64,000 bases of DNA, taken from positions 16,992,236 to 17,056,235 of the forward strand of contig NW_026089623.1 of NCBI RefSeq assembly GCF_024586455.1, written 5' to 3'. The notes beneath the pieces were generated by a model. The model saw only the letters and a list, made by a program, of their open reading frames with translations, had not been told where the DNA came from and did no database searches. Of the stretch, positions 21,374 through 31,746 are shown in pieces. The stretch is from Bactrocera neohumeralis. Its lineage: Eukaryota > Arthropoda > Insecta > Diptera > Tephritidae. Every line of letters begins with the position of its first letter. The stretch's first letter is position 1. Both the position numbers and the translations under genes were made by a program.

Positions 21374-23104
21374 AATGCCAAACCAAAGGCGAATTAGACG
21401 AAAAAGATAAAAAGATAAAAAGGAATTTTTAATTGTTAATGTATGTATGTATATGAATTGACCTGTTTTATTAGAGCCGTAGTCATGCAGGATCTATGGC
21501 AAGTTATTTCAAAGCTGCCCTAAACTCCGTAGTTCTTCCGGAGTATAGTTCGCTTGGGGGTTTGACTAATATATGTTTACACTGTAAAGCAAAACATTTC
21601 GGAAGTGAAAAGGTACCTGTACTTTTCATTGTTTTATAGTCGTAATATATGTATATACATGCTTATTGTCTTAATATTTGGTTGAAATTGTTACTAGGTA
21701 AGAAATGGCTTTACGACATGTTGTCATGGCGGAAAAGTTAAACTTCAAGAATTACGTGTACCTGAGTTTTTGAAAGCTGTGTTAGAAAATGATTTGAGCT
21801 CTTGGCGGGGACACTATTTGGAGAATATTCGGCAGCTAAATAGTTCGTTTGCTTTTGCATCATTCGAAGCGAAAATTTCGGAGCCTACAGGGCGTGGACC
21901 ATATTGCTTCCGAATACATGGATCAATATATCATAGGTTAGGTCCATTGCATGCAGATCATCCTTCAGAATCCTCCTACGCCCAGCTGTTTATTCTTGAC
22001 ACGAATATAAGGGCACAACATAATTCAAACTGCGATAGGTATTTGCTGAGAGAAATCCACGAAATGCTTTCAAATATTAACCCCTTGGCAAATGAGTATA
22101 AGCATATGGGCAGGAAAATCGCAATGCTCGCCGAATTAGCATGCTACTTTTGCTTAGATCGATTATTACGTGATATTCACCAAAATGAAATACCTTTTGG
22201 TGGAAAGGTTATTTTATTAGGTGGTGATTTCAGGCAAGTTCTTCCTGTGGTGCCCAATAGCTCACGCGCCGCTATAGTTGGTAATTGTTTGAAAAGGTGC
22301 TCACTTTGGAAATTTTTTAGGTGTCTCAAACTCTCAACGAATATGCGTTCTAAAGAATCCTTATACAACAGTTTTCTTTTGCGTGTTGGAGAAGGTCGAG
22401 AGCTCTCTCCAGAGTCGAAAATCAATAAACCAGAAGAGATAATTTTGCTAAATGAAAATTTAGTGGATTGGATATTTCAGCCTCAGTCTGGTGTTATTAG
22501 TCAAAACCATTTGAAGGATTGGGCAATTTTGTGTCCAAAAAATGATCACTGTACGATAATAAATAGCGAAATAGTAAATATGTTGCCCGGTGAAGAAAGG
22601 GTATATTATAGCGTGGATGCTGTCGTTTCTGAAGATCCTCAAGAGCATGTCGGATTCCCTACAGAATTTCTAAACTCTCTTAATTTCAGTGGAGTAGCCC
22701 CTCATGAGTTAAGGCTTAAGGTTGGATCAGTTGTGATGTTAATCCGCAATCTTAATACATATGAAGGGTTGTTCAATGTCATTGTAATTGTTTGGATGTC
22801 GAAATTTTACCGGTGAATCACAGGAAACAAATTTTATTGCCCCGTATAAATTTACAGCCCAGTGAATCAACACATTTTAAAGCGTCGCCAATTTCCAATA
22901 ATTGTAGCATTCGCAATAACAATAAACAAATCTCAAGGGCTGACTCTAGTAAGAGTTGGTGTTTTCCTCAAGGAGGATTGTTTTACGCATGGCCAGCTGT
23001 ATGTCGTATTGAGTCGAGTACGATCTTCTCAAGATATCAAAGTTAAGACTTACGACCAAAATAAAACCACTACGAATGTAGTTTTCCATGAAGTACTTGA
23101 ATAA
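21374..23104 (+). pseudogene. Helitron RepHel protein remnant
   Basis: The start MPNQRRIRRKR is the basic N-terminus usual for these proteins, broken by an early stop. Around 21490-21610 a zinc-binding pattern appears (CLHCKAKHFGSE), and after an apparent intron (GTACCT at about 21613 to CTAG at about 21695) its second half, CCHGGKVKL. From 21770: RGPYCFRIHGSIYHRLGPL, the N-terminal Helitron-like domain. It then jumps directly to the PIF1 helicase (AELACYFCLDRLLRDI, FGGKVILLGGDFRQVLPVVP = Walker B, CLKLSTNMR). Rep and Walker A are deleted. The last motifs (AITINKSQGLTL, FTHGQLYVVLSRVRS) at 22862-23104 are in a shifted frame. Confidence 0.88.
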
Positions 23105-23160
23105 ATTGAGTTTTTATAAAAAAAAAAATTTTATACTTTTTTCATTTTAAATAACGGAGT

Positions 23161-23187
23161 CTCCCGATTATCGGGGGTTATTACTAG
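23161..23187 (+). other. Helitron 3' terminal hairpin and CTAG
   Basis: Stem CCCGA/TCGGG with a 3-nt loop, then 8 nt, then CTAG followed by T. This is the transposition-termination structure of Helitrons. Confidence 0.85.
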
Positions 23188-23639
23188 TATATATTATTAA
23201 TTGAGAGTGGCTAAGCAAACAAATAGAATACAAACGCCATTAGGTGTGTGCTAAGCGCTCATTTGTGCATATGTGTTTGAAGAAACAGTGGTTCATAAAC
23301 TGAAGTTATTAAAATTTAACGTGCAGAAATGTAATCAGCGCGTGAAAATAGTGCCCAAAATTTAAAAAGAAAACTTAATTCGTGGAACTTTAACCAAAGA
23401 ACATCTTCCGAAATATTTATTATACTTATTATTATTTGTCTTACATTTTATAGATTTATCGTAGTTATAACGAAACTTAAAATTGTTAGGAAATTTTATA
23501 ATTGTGACCCACAGTGCAACTACCCATATATACGCGCGGTCTCATTTGTAAACAATTTCCTCTTCATGTTTTCTGGCTATGATCCCCTCATCCAATCCTC
23601 AAAATGTGCACGCGTGCCCGAACGGTGCAAAATGCCACT

Positions 23640-23860
23640 GAGGGCTAATATACCCACCTCTGTGTTAGTGGATATAAAAGTTAAAAAATATAAGTGTAAA
23701 ATTCGTTAGAAATCGGAGAAACACGCATTTTAAATATTTGAATTTTTGAACTTTAAATGGAAATATCTCAAAAACCTAAAGCCAGCGGCAATTATATATG
23801 TGTGAGACCTCCTCTATCCGTACATACCCATTTTAACACCGATCCGGGGATGCTATTCAT
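23640..23860 (+). repeat. single arm of the foldback family
   Basis: Same orientation as the right arm of 9731-10290: GAAACACGCATTTTAAAT, ATCTCAAAAACC, GCCAGCGGCAAT, GACCTCC, ATCCGTACATACCC, GGGGATGCTATTC. Its mirrored arm is absent here, so it is a fragment or a one-armed derivative. Confidence 0.8.
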
Positions 23861-24230
23861 AAAATTACCCGTTATTTGCATGCCTGCATATATGTAATTA
23901 ATTATATAAACTTGGGAAAATACTATATGTTGTATGACTGTATCTAGTGATGACATGTGAAGTACCTTACTGAAACTCATAGAGTATCTTCTTAGATAAT
24001 AATATGTGGTTCTCGCAAACTACTCTGAGCAAAAATAAGAAGACTTTCACTAAAATTTCGTGCGAAAAGCCATTCGTCGAAATATTTGTTCTGGATTGGT
24101 ATGACTGTCCGCGACATTTTTGCCAAATGTCAACAAAATTCAATAAAAAATGTTCCATTAAACATACAGAATCTTGGAAAAGGTTTTCGGTGATAATTGT
24201 TTGTTGATGACGACGAATCACGTCCATGAC

Positions 24231-24430
24231 GGATATCAACATCAACTGATGATCAAACCGTCCATAAAATTAAGGAATTTGTGCTTGAGAATCGACGACT
24301 AGCAGTCAGAGATCTTTCTGGCTTCGTTGGAATATCGGAAAGGTCAGTGAACACCATTTGAAAAAATGTCGGGGTGCTCAACGAAGAGTTTGCGGCAAAT
24401 AAAGTTTTAGGATTCGATAACAATTCAAGT
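24231..24430 (+). pseudogene. mariner transposase N-terminal scrap
   Basis: The + strand reads DDQTVHKIKEFVLENRRLAVRDL, given here in overlapping parts: DDQTVHKIKEFVLENRRLAV, then SGFVGISERSVNTI. This is the first helix-turn-helix region of a mariner-type transposase. A stop follows after NTI. Only about 55 residues survive and no DDE motif remains. Confidence 0.75.
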
Positions 24431-24926
24431 TTGTGTATATGAGAAATTATAGTGAAAAAGTGTAATAAGTATATATGTGTGGGTTAGTATATATAATATA
24501 TGTACATATGTACAATGAACCAAAAAAATTTTGGCATTGTCTTGTGAAATGGCAATTTTTTTAGCCAACTTTTCGACGCAGTTTGTATTATTAGCTTATA
24601 TACATAAATATATATTATAATAAGCAAACAAATATTCCGTTATTTCATAAGAAAAGCGGATTGGATGTAAAAAACGATAAACACTCTTGACGAAGGCAGA
24701 AATTGTGAGTAAAGCGCCCAATACACTACACCAGCATGCTGGCGCAATCACCTGATGGTGCCAGCAGATTGATCGTGTATGTAATTGTGGTGTGATTGCA
24801 CCATATGCTGGAGCAGAAACAAAACAATTTTGATATTTTTCTTATTGCACAAGTATGCTGGTATAGTGTATTGTGAGTTTACCGCATTTAATTAGAATTT
24901 TCAAAAAGTGAACATCGCCGGTACAT

Positions 24927-25019
24927 ATGAATTCAAAAGAAAAACTATTTTGGGGAGAATTTATTGATCTATATGAATCAATGCCGTGCCTGAGGAGAAT
25001 TAAGAGTGCGGAATACTGA
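24927..25019 (+). pseudogene. MADF-domain protein N-terminus (Harbinger accessory gene)
   Basis: 30 codons from the ATG: EKLFWGEFIDLYESMPCLRR fits the first helix of a MADF DNA-binding domain (W...LI.LY...P.LW). PIF/Harbinger elements encode such a Myb/MADF partner, which brings the transposase to DNA and the nucleus. A stop at 25017 ends the frame; the following bases still resemble the next helix in another frame (KCYNKIIEKFKIF). It is dead. Confidence 0.75.
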
Positions 25020-25126
25020 AACTGCGAAATAAAAAGCAAGTGTTACAACAAAATAATAGAAAAGTTTAAAATCTTTGTTCTTTTCTACCTAATTAATGGT
25101 TCCACTATGTTTAATAATCGGTAAAA

Positions 25127-25300
25127 CTAATTTTCATCCATCCTCACCAATTTAAGGAAATCCTTTTTGGCGTTGGTTTCCAACCGTCTTAAAACTTTAG
25201 TATTACCTAATTCACGTTTGTCTTTTAAGCAATCCTTAATCCAAACACGCTTTTTTCTTATATTTTTTTCGTTTTTTTTTTTCGTTTTTTCAAGACAAAA
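25127..25300 (-). pseudogene. PIF/Harbinger transposase N-terminus
   Basis: The minus-strand frame reads RVWIKDCLKDKRELGN and then LETNAKKDFLKLVRMDE. This is the start of PIF/Harbinger transposases (R.WV+.WL..R...G....L..L...D...F..+LRM). It stops at 25127 and the DDE core is deleted. It faces the MADF remnant, the usual two-gene arrangement. Confidence 0.7.
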
Positions 25301-25703
25301 ACGATAATAATTCCTACACAAATTTTGTCTCCGTCTATAACGACCTTTTCCATATATGTACATACACTTTGTAAAAAAATGAATATTGCACCAACATGCT
25401 GGTGTAGTGTATGTTTCAAGCTTGTAGGCACCATCAGCTGATTGCGCCAGTTTGCTGGTGTAGTACATAGCGCGCTTAAATTAAACTCTTGGGAAATATA
25501 CATACGTTGTTTGTTTATTTTTTTGTTCTATTATTTTAATTATTTTAAAGTTGGTCAATTTTCAATTGTTTTATGTGAGTGCAAAAATAAAACTAACGAG
25601 ATTTTCAACAGCTACGGTAAGTAAACCAATAGGGACAGCAAACCACGCCATATTTTTATCCGCTCTTTCGACATTTCTCTTCAGTAAGGTTTGCAATTTC
25701 ATC

Positions 25704-26440
25704 ATGGAAAGATATACGATCCAACAACGAGTTGAAATTATTAAAATTTACTACCGAAACTCGGAATCAGTGGCCTCAACTTTAAGAGCGGGTTTTTCAA
25801 TAAAAGCGATACAAAGGTTTTTTTTTTATTTAATAAAACAAAAAACTGTTTGCGATATCAATGAAATTATTTAATCATGTGACAGTACATTCGAACGTAC
25901 TCCATGAGTATCCCTTGCATCACGAAAAAATTACGGTTTGGCGGCGTCATTGGGCCGTGCTTCTTCCGTGATGATCAAGACCGGCATTTTACTGTGAATG
26001 GGAATCGCTACCACTCAAAGATAACCAAATATTTTTGATCTAAATTGGATGATATAGACTTGGACAATCGAGTTATTGAAAATTAAGTTTAGTAAACGTG
26101 TTATCTCACGAAATGGTCCAGTCAATTGGCCGCCACGGTCGTGCGGCTTGACGCCGTTTGACTATTTTTTGTGGGGCTACGTTAAGTCTATGGTCTATGC
26201 TAACAAGCCAGCGACGATTGATTAACTTCGTACGAATATCGAACGTGAAATTGCAGCAGTATCGGCCTATTATGCTTGAAAACCGTCGAAAATTCGATTC
26301 AGCGTCTGGACTTTTGCAAGCGTGCTCGTGGTGGCCATTCAAAACCATACATAATGGCGTCAAATGTACTTTCACACGAATAAAGAATTTCATTGATATC
26401 TCAAACCGTTTTTGTTTTGTTAAAAAAAACTTTTGACGCG
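25704..26440 (+). pseudogene. mariner-like transposase fragments
   Basis: The N-terminal helix-turn-helix start lies at 25704-25790. After the TIR-like sequence the coding resumes at about 25890 in shifting frames: an ITVWRRHWAVLLP-like segment, then YFFRDDQDRHFTVNGNRYH, and later CGLTPFDYFLWGYVKSMVYA (about 26150-26210), which holds the last catalytic position, followed by a tail ending in a RARGGH-like motif. At least three frame changes and stops occur. The first catalytic region is deleted. Confidence 0.75.
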
Positions 26441-26462
26441 TTCTTATTGAAAAAACCCGTTA
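25704..26462 (+). mobile_element. mariner-like (IS630-type) element, possibly nested
   Basis: CGGGTTTTTCAATAAAAGCG at 25789 and its inverted partner, complement of GCGTTCTTATTGAAAAAACC, near 26438-26460 form the TIRs. TA lies at the right boundary (26461-26462). A transposase start (MERYTIQQRVEIIKIYYRNS) at 25704-25790 lies outside the left TIR, so two related copies may be joined here. Between the TIRs only the C-terminal part of a transposase remains. Confidence 0.75.
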
Positions 26463-26806
26463 GTTTCGTGCTGGTTTCAGGAGCTATGTCACTGTAATCA
26501 AATGAGATTAATTATTTAGTAAGGTGACTATTTTGGTTATTGGGCGTGTAATTGTTTCTTGAGAGGTACATATGTCAACTACTATTGTTTTAATGTCTGC
26601 ACCGACATACGTTTTTTCGATGCGACCAAATCGCTACTCATTTGGAGGTAGTGTTTCTTGGCGTATAACTACCATATCGTTGACATCTATTTTGCGTTGA
26701 GGGTATTTCCACTACGCAACCTTTTGTGGAGTTCTTTTAGATATTATTCTTTCCATCGTTAGCAGAAGTGTTGATGGAGCATCTTTATTTTTTGCCATCT
26801 GCCTAT

Positions 26807-27109
26807 TTAGAAATGGCCTGGAGTTAATGGTTCTAAATTCCTTGGTTCTTCACTTAATGGGCGTAAACGGCGAGAATTCAAGAAAATTTCGATTTGGGTT
26901 CTTCGAAAGTAAATTTCTAAGTCTGGGACACCTTTTCTAAGTGTCTCTTTAAACTTTTTACTCCGTCGCATGAATCGTAAAATTAGCTGGTTTCCGCCAT
27001 GAAGGGTAATTGAGTAAGTAAATTGGGTGAATAGTTTGGCTAATCGACTGCTATAGAATAGTATAATCGGATAACGCTCGTTATATGGTACTGTGGCTGA
27101 ATTGCTCAA
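26807..27109 (-). pseudogene. BEL/Pao integrase scraps
   Basis: The frame joins two conserved parts: YPIILFYSSRLAKLFTQFTY and ITLHGGNQLILRFMR (the zinc-binding region, where HxxxxH/LHGG is usual), then LNSRRLRPLSEEPRNLEPLTPGHF (given partially: LNSRRLRPLSE, LEPLTPGHF), which belongs to the far C-terminus. The catalytic core between them is deleted. Confidence 0.75.
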
Positions 27110-27479
27110 CCGACCATTAATTCACATTATTCCTTTGGGATCGATTAAAGGGTTTAGAGTCAAAATTGTACTTATTTATGCTATTTTTTTTTTTGGGTTA
27201 AAGCTTTATACTCCTCCTGGAAATGCTTCTTTTGGAATAAAATATTAGCTTTGATCTCTTCTGGAGTTATTTCCAACATTGTGTATGACTGCTGTGATTT
27301 ATTGGATGACGAATTCTAGCAGAATCTGAATGTTTATACTACAACTCTAATGGCTTTCGGTAATGATGAGTACTTATCCAGTATATCATATTGTGTTGTG
27401 TTTACAAAAGTCTTGTTTGGCCGGAATTCCAGTGTTGTACCGATTAATTTTTTTGTTAACTGACCAATGTTTCGGGTCG

Positions 27480-27760
27480 AGTTTTAATCATTGGGGACCG
27501 TGCGACCAGAGGTCAATATTAACCATTTCCAGAGGTGTGCATCCGCGACTAGCCAGATCTGCCGGATTGTCCTCGCTTTCGACGTGACTCCAATTTTCGG
27601 TTCCGACCTTTTCTGCAATTGTGGCAATTCGATGGCACACAAAGGTTGTCGATGATCATGAGGGATTGCTAAGCCATGAAAGCACAATTGTGGAATCCGT
27701 CAAAAGGTGAGTGCTGTATTAGGTTATATTTATTTGGGTAAGGTAGAATCCACTAGATTC
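27480..27760 (-). pseudogene. BEL/Pao RNase H scrap
   Basis: The minus strand reads TVLSWLSNPS-like sequence, CHRIATIAEKVGTENWSHVE, then SEDNPADLASRGCTPLEMVN and DLWSHGPQ. NPADxxSRG is a highly conserved stretch after the BEL/Pao RNase H domain. Several frame changes are needed to follow it. Confidence 0.7.
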
Positions 27761-28163
27761 CCCATAAGAACTGCTCCGCCTTGGTAATGATATACTTTTT
27801 ATAGGAGCCATACGACTCTTGGGCACCAAAAGTATTGTACAGGTATTTGTGAAAAATTACGATTCCTGATGTCGAAAAGTGGGTTCAACGAGGAATTTCA
27901 ATAAGATTTAAGGCTTCGTAATCCTTTATGAAAATTTTCCATCAATAAATGGATGGAGAGTCAAGGATTTTAGACACTCATCCCAATCGAAATTTATCAA
28001 GCCATATCTGCTGCATTATTATTTTGGCTGTAACTAAAACGGGGTTGAGCCAACCAGCTGGGTCGAACAATTTTTCTATAATCGTTAATACTTCTCTCTT
28101 AGTAAACGACGTCTTGTTCTGAATAGGGTTGATGAGAAAAAAGAAAGCATCTTTTTTTGCATT

Positions 28164-28625
28164 TCATCTGATTCCTAATGTTTTTGTGCTATTAGATTCC
28201 GGTAAACTTAGTAAGTTTGTATCCAATAGGAGTTCTTGTGTGACTCCAGATAAAACTTTTGGGTAATTTGAGGTCCATTTGCGTAGAGAAAATCTTGCGG
28301 ACTTCAAAGATGTAATGAGTGGCATGTCATGTGCTCCTGCAAGCACATGCTTCGTTTCGAAGTATCTCTGCTGTCAGTGTGTGGGTTCTTTGTACATCAT
28401 CCCCTAATTTGAGGACGGTACGGATAGCTAAATATGGGGCACAGTTAATACCAAACGTAACAATTTGTAATTCAAAAGCTTCTATTGGGTCGTTGGGGCA
28501 TTTCCTAAATAATATTCTATGAAACGGAGTGTATTTGCTTTCAACAACTATTTGGCGATACAGTTTTTTGAATATTTGTGTTGATTACGGTTTGAAACAT
28601 TCGCCATTTTACTACCTTGGGTCTG
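28164..28625 (-). pseudogene. BEL/Pao reverse transcriptase scraps
   Basis: KLYRQIVVESKYTPFHRILF (about 28540) and LQIVTFGINCAPYLAIRTVL (about 28430) are BEL/Pao RT palm and finger motifs. SARFSLRKWTSNYPKVLSGV (about 28290) is the segment that follows the YVDD box. The catalytic YVDD box itself is missing between them, so the domain is dead by deletion. Confidence 0.75.
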
Positions 28626-29275
28626 CATGCAGAATATATGCTACACACTAGCACATCATTGAAGCTGTTCCTGTTCGAGGTGGGGCATGAAGCGTTAATT
28701 ACCACTTGCAGTTGAATAGAAAATACATTTTCGTATGATCCGCGGGGTTGTATTATATTTTTGTCATAAGACCGTGTTCGCCCAGTTGAGTTTCTGCGGG
28801 TTGTATTTCGAAAATTTTCCTCACATTATATTTGAAGTTGAGGTTAAAGACTTTTTTGGAACTTCTTCGAATTCCCAAAATTGTGTGAGCAACTTGTCTG
28901 TGGTCATCTTTTTAAAAACTGACATAATTGAGGGTGAGAAGGGTTTTTCAGGGGTAGGTTCGGATGAATCCAACCGAATTCTCTTTCTTAGGGTAGTAGG
29001 GTTACGAGTACATTTCTCTATATACCACTAAGAATTATTTGGGGGTACAGATCACTTCCGATCAAGATGTCGACAGCTCTAGTTTTAATAAAATGAGGTC
29101 AGCTAAACTAAAATCGAAATCTGTGTTAGAAATGATCGTACTAAGTGATGAAGTGGGTAAGTTATCGATAAAATTTTTTAAGATAAACGCCTGGGTTGTT
29201 AAGTTAAGTTCGCATTATTATTTTTGGGGCTGTTGCCGAAACAGTGTTGCTTAATACAGTCTCTTGTGTATTTTT

Positions 29276-29385
29276 ATTGAAAGTGGGTATGTCCAATTTC
29301 CTGTGAAATTTCTATGAAATGAATGTAGCTTCTGACCCGGCATCTAATAGTGCTCGAGATGTGAATAATTGCCTTTTGTAGAGAA
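29276..29385 (-). pseudogene. BEL/Pao aspartic protease scrap
   Basis: The minus strand shows RALLDAGSEATFIS followed by a stop and FHRKLDIPTF. LLDxGSxxxFI is the active-site pattern of the DUF1758 protease of BEL/Pao polyproteins. Confidence 0.65.
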
Positions 29386-29692
29386 CTTGCACTATGGCAG
29401 TACCTAACAAAATCTACTTCCCACTTAAGTTTTGTGGGTCTTGGGTTTTATTTTTAGCGGACTGTAGGAGGGTTGTGTAGGTTTGCGGATTTGTGTTAGT
29501 ATTATGGCTTTAAGAGGTACTACTGGTGTTTGGGTCAAGAGGCGAGTTTGAGGTTCTTCGTCTTTGCCGAAGGGGTCGGGAACGGTGTGAGGTGTTCTTA
29601 AGCAGAAGAGACCTAAAAAGATTAAGCTACTAATATCTATGTATACATTATGCAGATGTGTATGACAATTGTTGACAGTCCTCTGAAGGTGT

Positions 29693-30031
29693 TTAATCAC
29701 GCTTCCACTTTCTTGGGTTTCTTTGGGTTAGTTGAACAAAATTTATAATTGCGCGTTGACCTAAACTCGTTTGTTTTCGTATTGTGATACCAGGTCCCTC
29801 CATGCCATCAGGAAATGGTATGTTTTTAACAATTGTTCTTGCTTCTGCTCGAGTTTGTTTAATTATATGGAACAGTCTCTCCAGGTTACTAATCTTGTGA
29901 TTGTTTACATATATGGAGGTAGATGAATCGAGGGTCCTTTGTCTCGCGATGTGTATTCCTTTGAAACTCATTCTTTTACTAATAAACCCCAAATCATCAG
30001 TAGCTTGCTTATTTGATCCAAAACATTTCAA
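29693..30031 (-). pseudogene. BEL/Pao gag scrap (DUF1759 region)
   Basis: 113 codons in one frame. TRAEARTIVKNIPFPDG corresponds to the DUF1759 stretch LxGEAxxxVxxxx seen in BEL/Pao gag. The zinc knuckles usually found downstream are not visible. Everything before position 30031 in the gag is absent. Confidence 0.55.
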
Positions 30032-30641
30032 ATATAATTGATGACATTTTAAGAAAAAAATTTAAATTTTAAGTGTGCTTAAATCGGCTGTATTAACACA
30101 GCCACTTTTATTTACAACAAGATAACAACCCAAAACACTTATCTTGTACGTGAATGGTTGTTATGGAATTAAAAATAACTTCATAGGTCCCGCAATCATT
30201 ATACATTAATCCTATTCAAAATATCTGGAACTTTTGGGAAAACGGTATTCGAAAACATCGAATTTCATCAAAATAAAGCCAAAAAACTAGGTCATCGACT
30301 TAGTGGGTCAAAATATCCGGAAATTATATTAAAAATCGAGTAAGGAGCATACCTCGACGTCTAGGGGCAATAACTGCAACAAAATGTAGGCCAAAACCGC
30401 TAAAACTATTGTAATTACTTTTGAATTATATAAATTATCATTGATGTAAGTAAACGTTTTTCATATGAATTAGGCGCATTTTAAGCTTTCACATAAATTT
30501 TTTGTATTTATGTAAACAAAAAAAATATTTTGAAATTAAATTTAATGTTAAATATACATCTTTTGAAATGGATAGGAAAAAACTAAAAATTTATTAATTT
30601 TATAACAAATAAACGTGCCGTTATTTAATAAAACCGATACT
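30032..30641. other. unassigned AT-rich stretch
   Basis: About 600 bp with no gene or repeat I can recognise. Confidence 0.5.
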
Positions 30642-31680
30642 ATGTTCGGACCGACAATGAAAATATGTTTTCGTGGGAAAAACTGGTTTTCGCCCTAAAA
30701 CTTGTGTTTTCGTCCATGTAAAATCTGTCAAATGAAAACACATTGAAAACAAGTTTTCGCTGAAAACTATTGAAAACTTACATTCCACTCATTATAATCG
30801 GTGCCTGCTATAGTTTAATCGATTTTATTGGAAGACATACATATTTTGCCGGCCCTAAATTGTCACTTGATATTTGTTTACATTCCATATACAGCTGTCA
30901 CTTGATATTGTCATATTAGGGGGATTCTCTTGCTCTTGCAAAACCCACCGTGCCCTTGAATTGCAGAATTTTCCTCTTGGTGCAACGGCACAACAACAAA
31001 CACACGCAGAAAATTATTTGCAATGGCTGTAAAATATGTCATACCAAAACCCATGTTTATTTTCGTGTAATGATACGTAAAAGTATAATTGCAACCCTGT
31101 TTAGCTGTCATTTTACATAAAGACATATGTATTTCGTCGTTAAATTGTTGAGGAAGGTAAGTTTTAAATAGATTTTATAATTTTTACTTAAATTATAAAG
31201 ATTTGTTACAGTTTTTTGTTAAGAATGTATGCAGAAGGTGCGCCAATTCACAATAGCCATGCAAAATAGTCTTTTACAATAAATTGACCGAATCAGCCGT
31301 TCATATATCACTAGATTCTGCAATGGGTGCTATCGTGCCCTTGCATGTTTCGGCAGAGGATTTTTGCATTTTGTGTCATCGTGCAATCTTGCAAGAGCAA
31401 GAGAATCCTCCTATTGTTATTGAAAAATGAAAAAGCAAAAATACAAAAAAAAAAGAAATCTGTAGAGTGATAGGGGAGAAGCCCTACTCATTAAATTGTG
31501 ACAAAACAAAATTAGTGGCTCTTCGCGGGACAATATTAAGGCATCCAAAACTTACCCTTCTCGTTGCTCAAAATATAAACAAACAAATAAATTTGTGAGT
31601 TGTCACTCATCGAAAACACGACTTAGATTCCACAACCCACAAATATGTTTTCAAGATATTTTCAATGTTGGTCCGAACAT
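30642..31680. mobile_element. TIR element of 1039 bp, host of a smaller one
   Basis: 25-bp inverted ends with two mismatches: left ATGTTCGGACCGACAATG..., right (complement) ATGTTCGGACCAACATTG.... No transposase is encoded. The ends resemble those of 34089-34684 (ACTATATTCCGACCGACA), which suggests one family. The target duplication is unresolved. Confidence 0.8.
30922..31408. mobile_element. nested MITE with perfect 20-bp TIR (487 bp)
   Basis: GGATTCTCTTGCTCTTGCAA at 30922-30941 is exactly inverted at 31389-31408. The ends extend outward with GGG/GGA and are flanked by TATTA and TATTG, a possible imperfect target duplication. It lies within the 30642-31680 element. No coding sequence. Confidence 0.85.
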
Positions 31681-31703
31681 AATATAAGTGTATGTAAACT
31701 TTA

Positions 31704-31746
31704 TTGGTTCACTGTATATTTTATGTACGTATGTACAGTGAACCAA
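31704..31746. repeat. head-to-head Tc1 ends
   Basis: TTGGTTCACTGTA (31704-31716) and TACAGTGAACCAA (31734-31746) are perfect inverses separated by 17 bp. The right one opens the Tc1-like element; the left one is the outward-facing end of another copy whose body has been lost. Confidence 0.8.

Larger units (their letters stand above)
21374..23187 (+). mobile_element. Helitron, internally deleted (helicase side kept)
   Basis: The coding remnant starts at the ATG of 21374 and ends at 23104. 57 bp further on is a hairpin (CCCGA-TTA-TCGGG, 23163-23175) followed by TTATTACTAG|T, with CTAG at 23184-23187. This hairpin plus CTRR in front of T is the canonical Helitron 3' terminus. The Rep/HUH domain and Walker A are missing, so it is a deletion derivative. 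The 5' TC end is not located. Confidence 0.85.
24713..25476. mobile_element. PIF/Harbinger deletion derivative (TAA duplication)
   Basis: About 50-bp inverted ends: AGCGCCCAATACACTACACC at 24713 and, on the other strand from 25476, AGCGCGCTATGTACTACACC, both going on to AGCA..CTGGCGCAATCA. TAA flanks both sides (24710-24712 and 25477-25479), the 3-bp duplication expected of PIF/Harbinger. Inside, the start of a MADF-type gene (+) and the start of a transposase gene (-) point toward each other. The middle and most of both genes are gone. Confidence 0.88.
24506..25640 (+). mobile_element. Tc1-like element leader, split by a Harbinger derivative
   Basis: ACAATGAACCAAAAAAATTTTGG at about 24508 matches the end of the Tc1-like element at 31734 (ACAGTGAACCAAAAAAGG). 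Downstream both share ATTATTAGCTTATATA, AAACAAATATTCCG and AATTGTGAGTAA. After 25477 the match resumes with CTTGGGAAATATACATACG and TTTTCAATTGTTTTATGTG. The 764 bp between are a Harbinger derivative. No transposase coding sequence follows, so this is a leader-only fragment. Confidence 0.7.
26520..30031 (-). mobile_element. decayed BEL/Pao gag-pol (minus strand)
   Basis: Reading from 30031 downward the minus strand carries gag, protease, reverse transcriptase, RNase H and integrase scraps in the order standard for BEL/Pao. All are in different frames with many stops. No LTR pair was recognised at the ends. The element is older than the complete BEL/Pao copy at 48828-55145, judging by the number of breaks. 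Confidence 0.75.
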
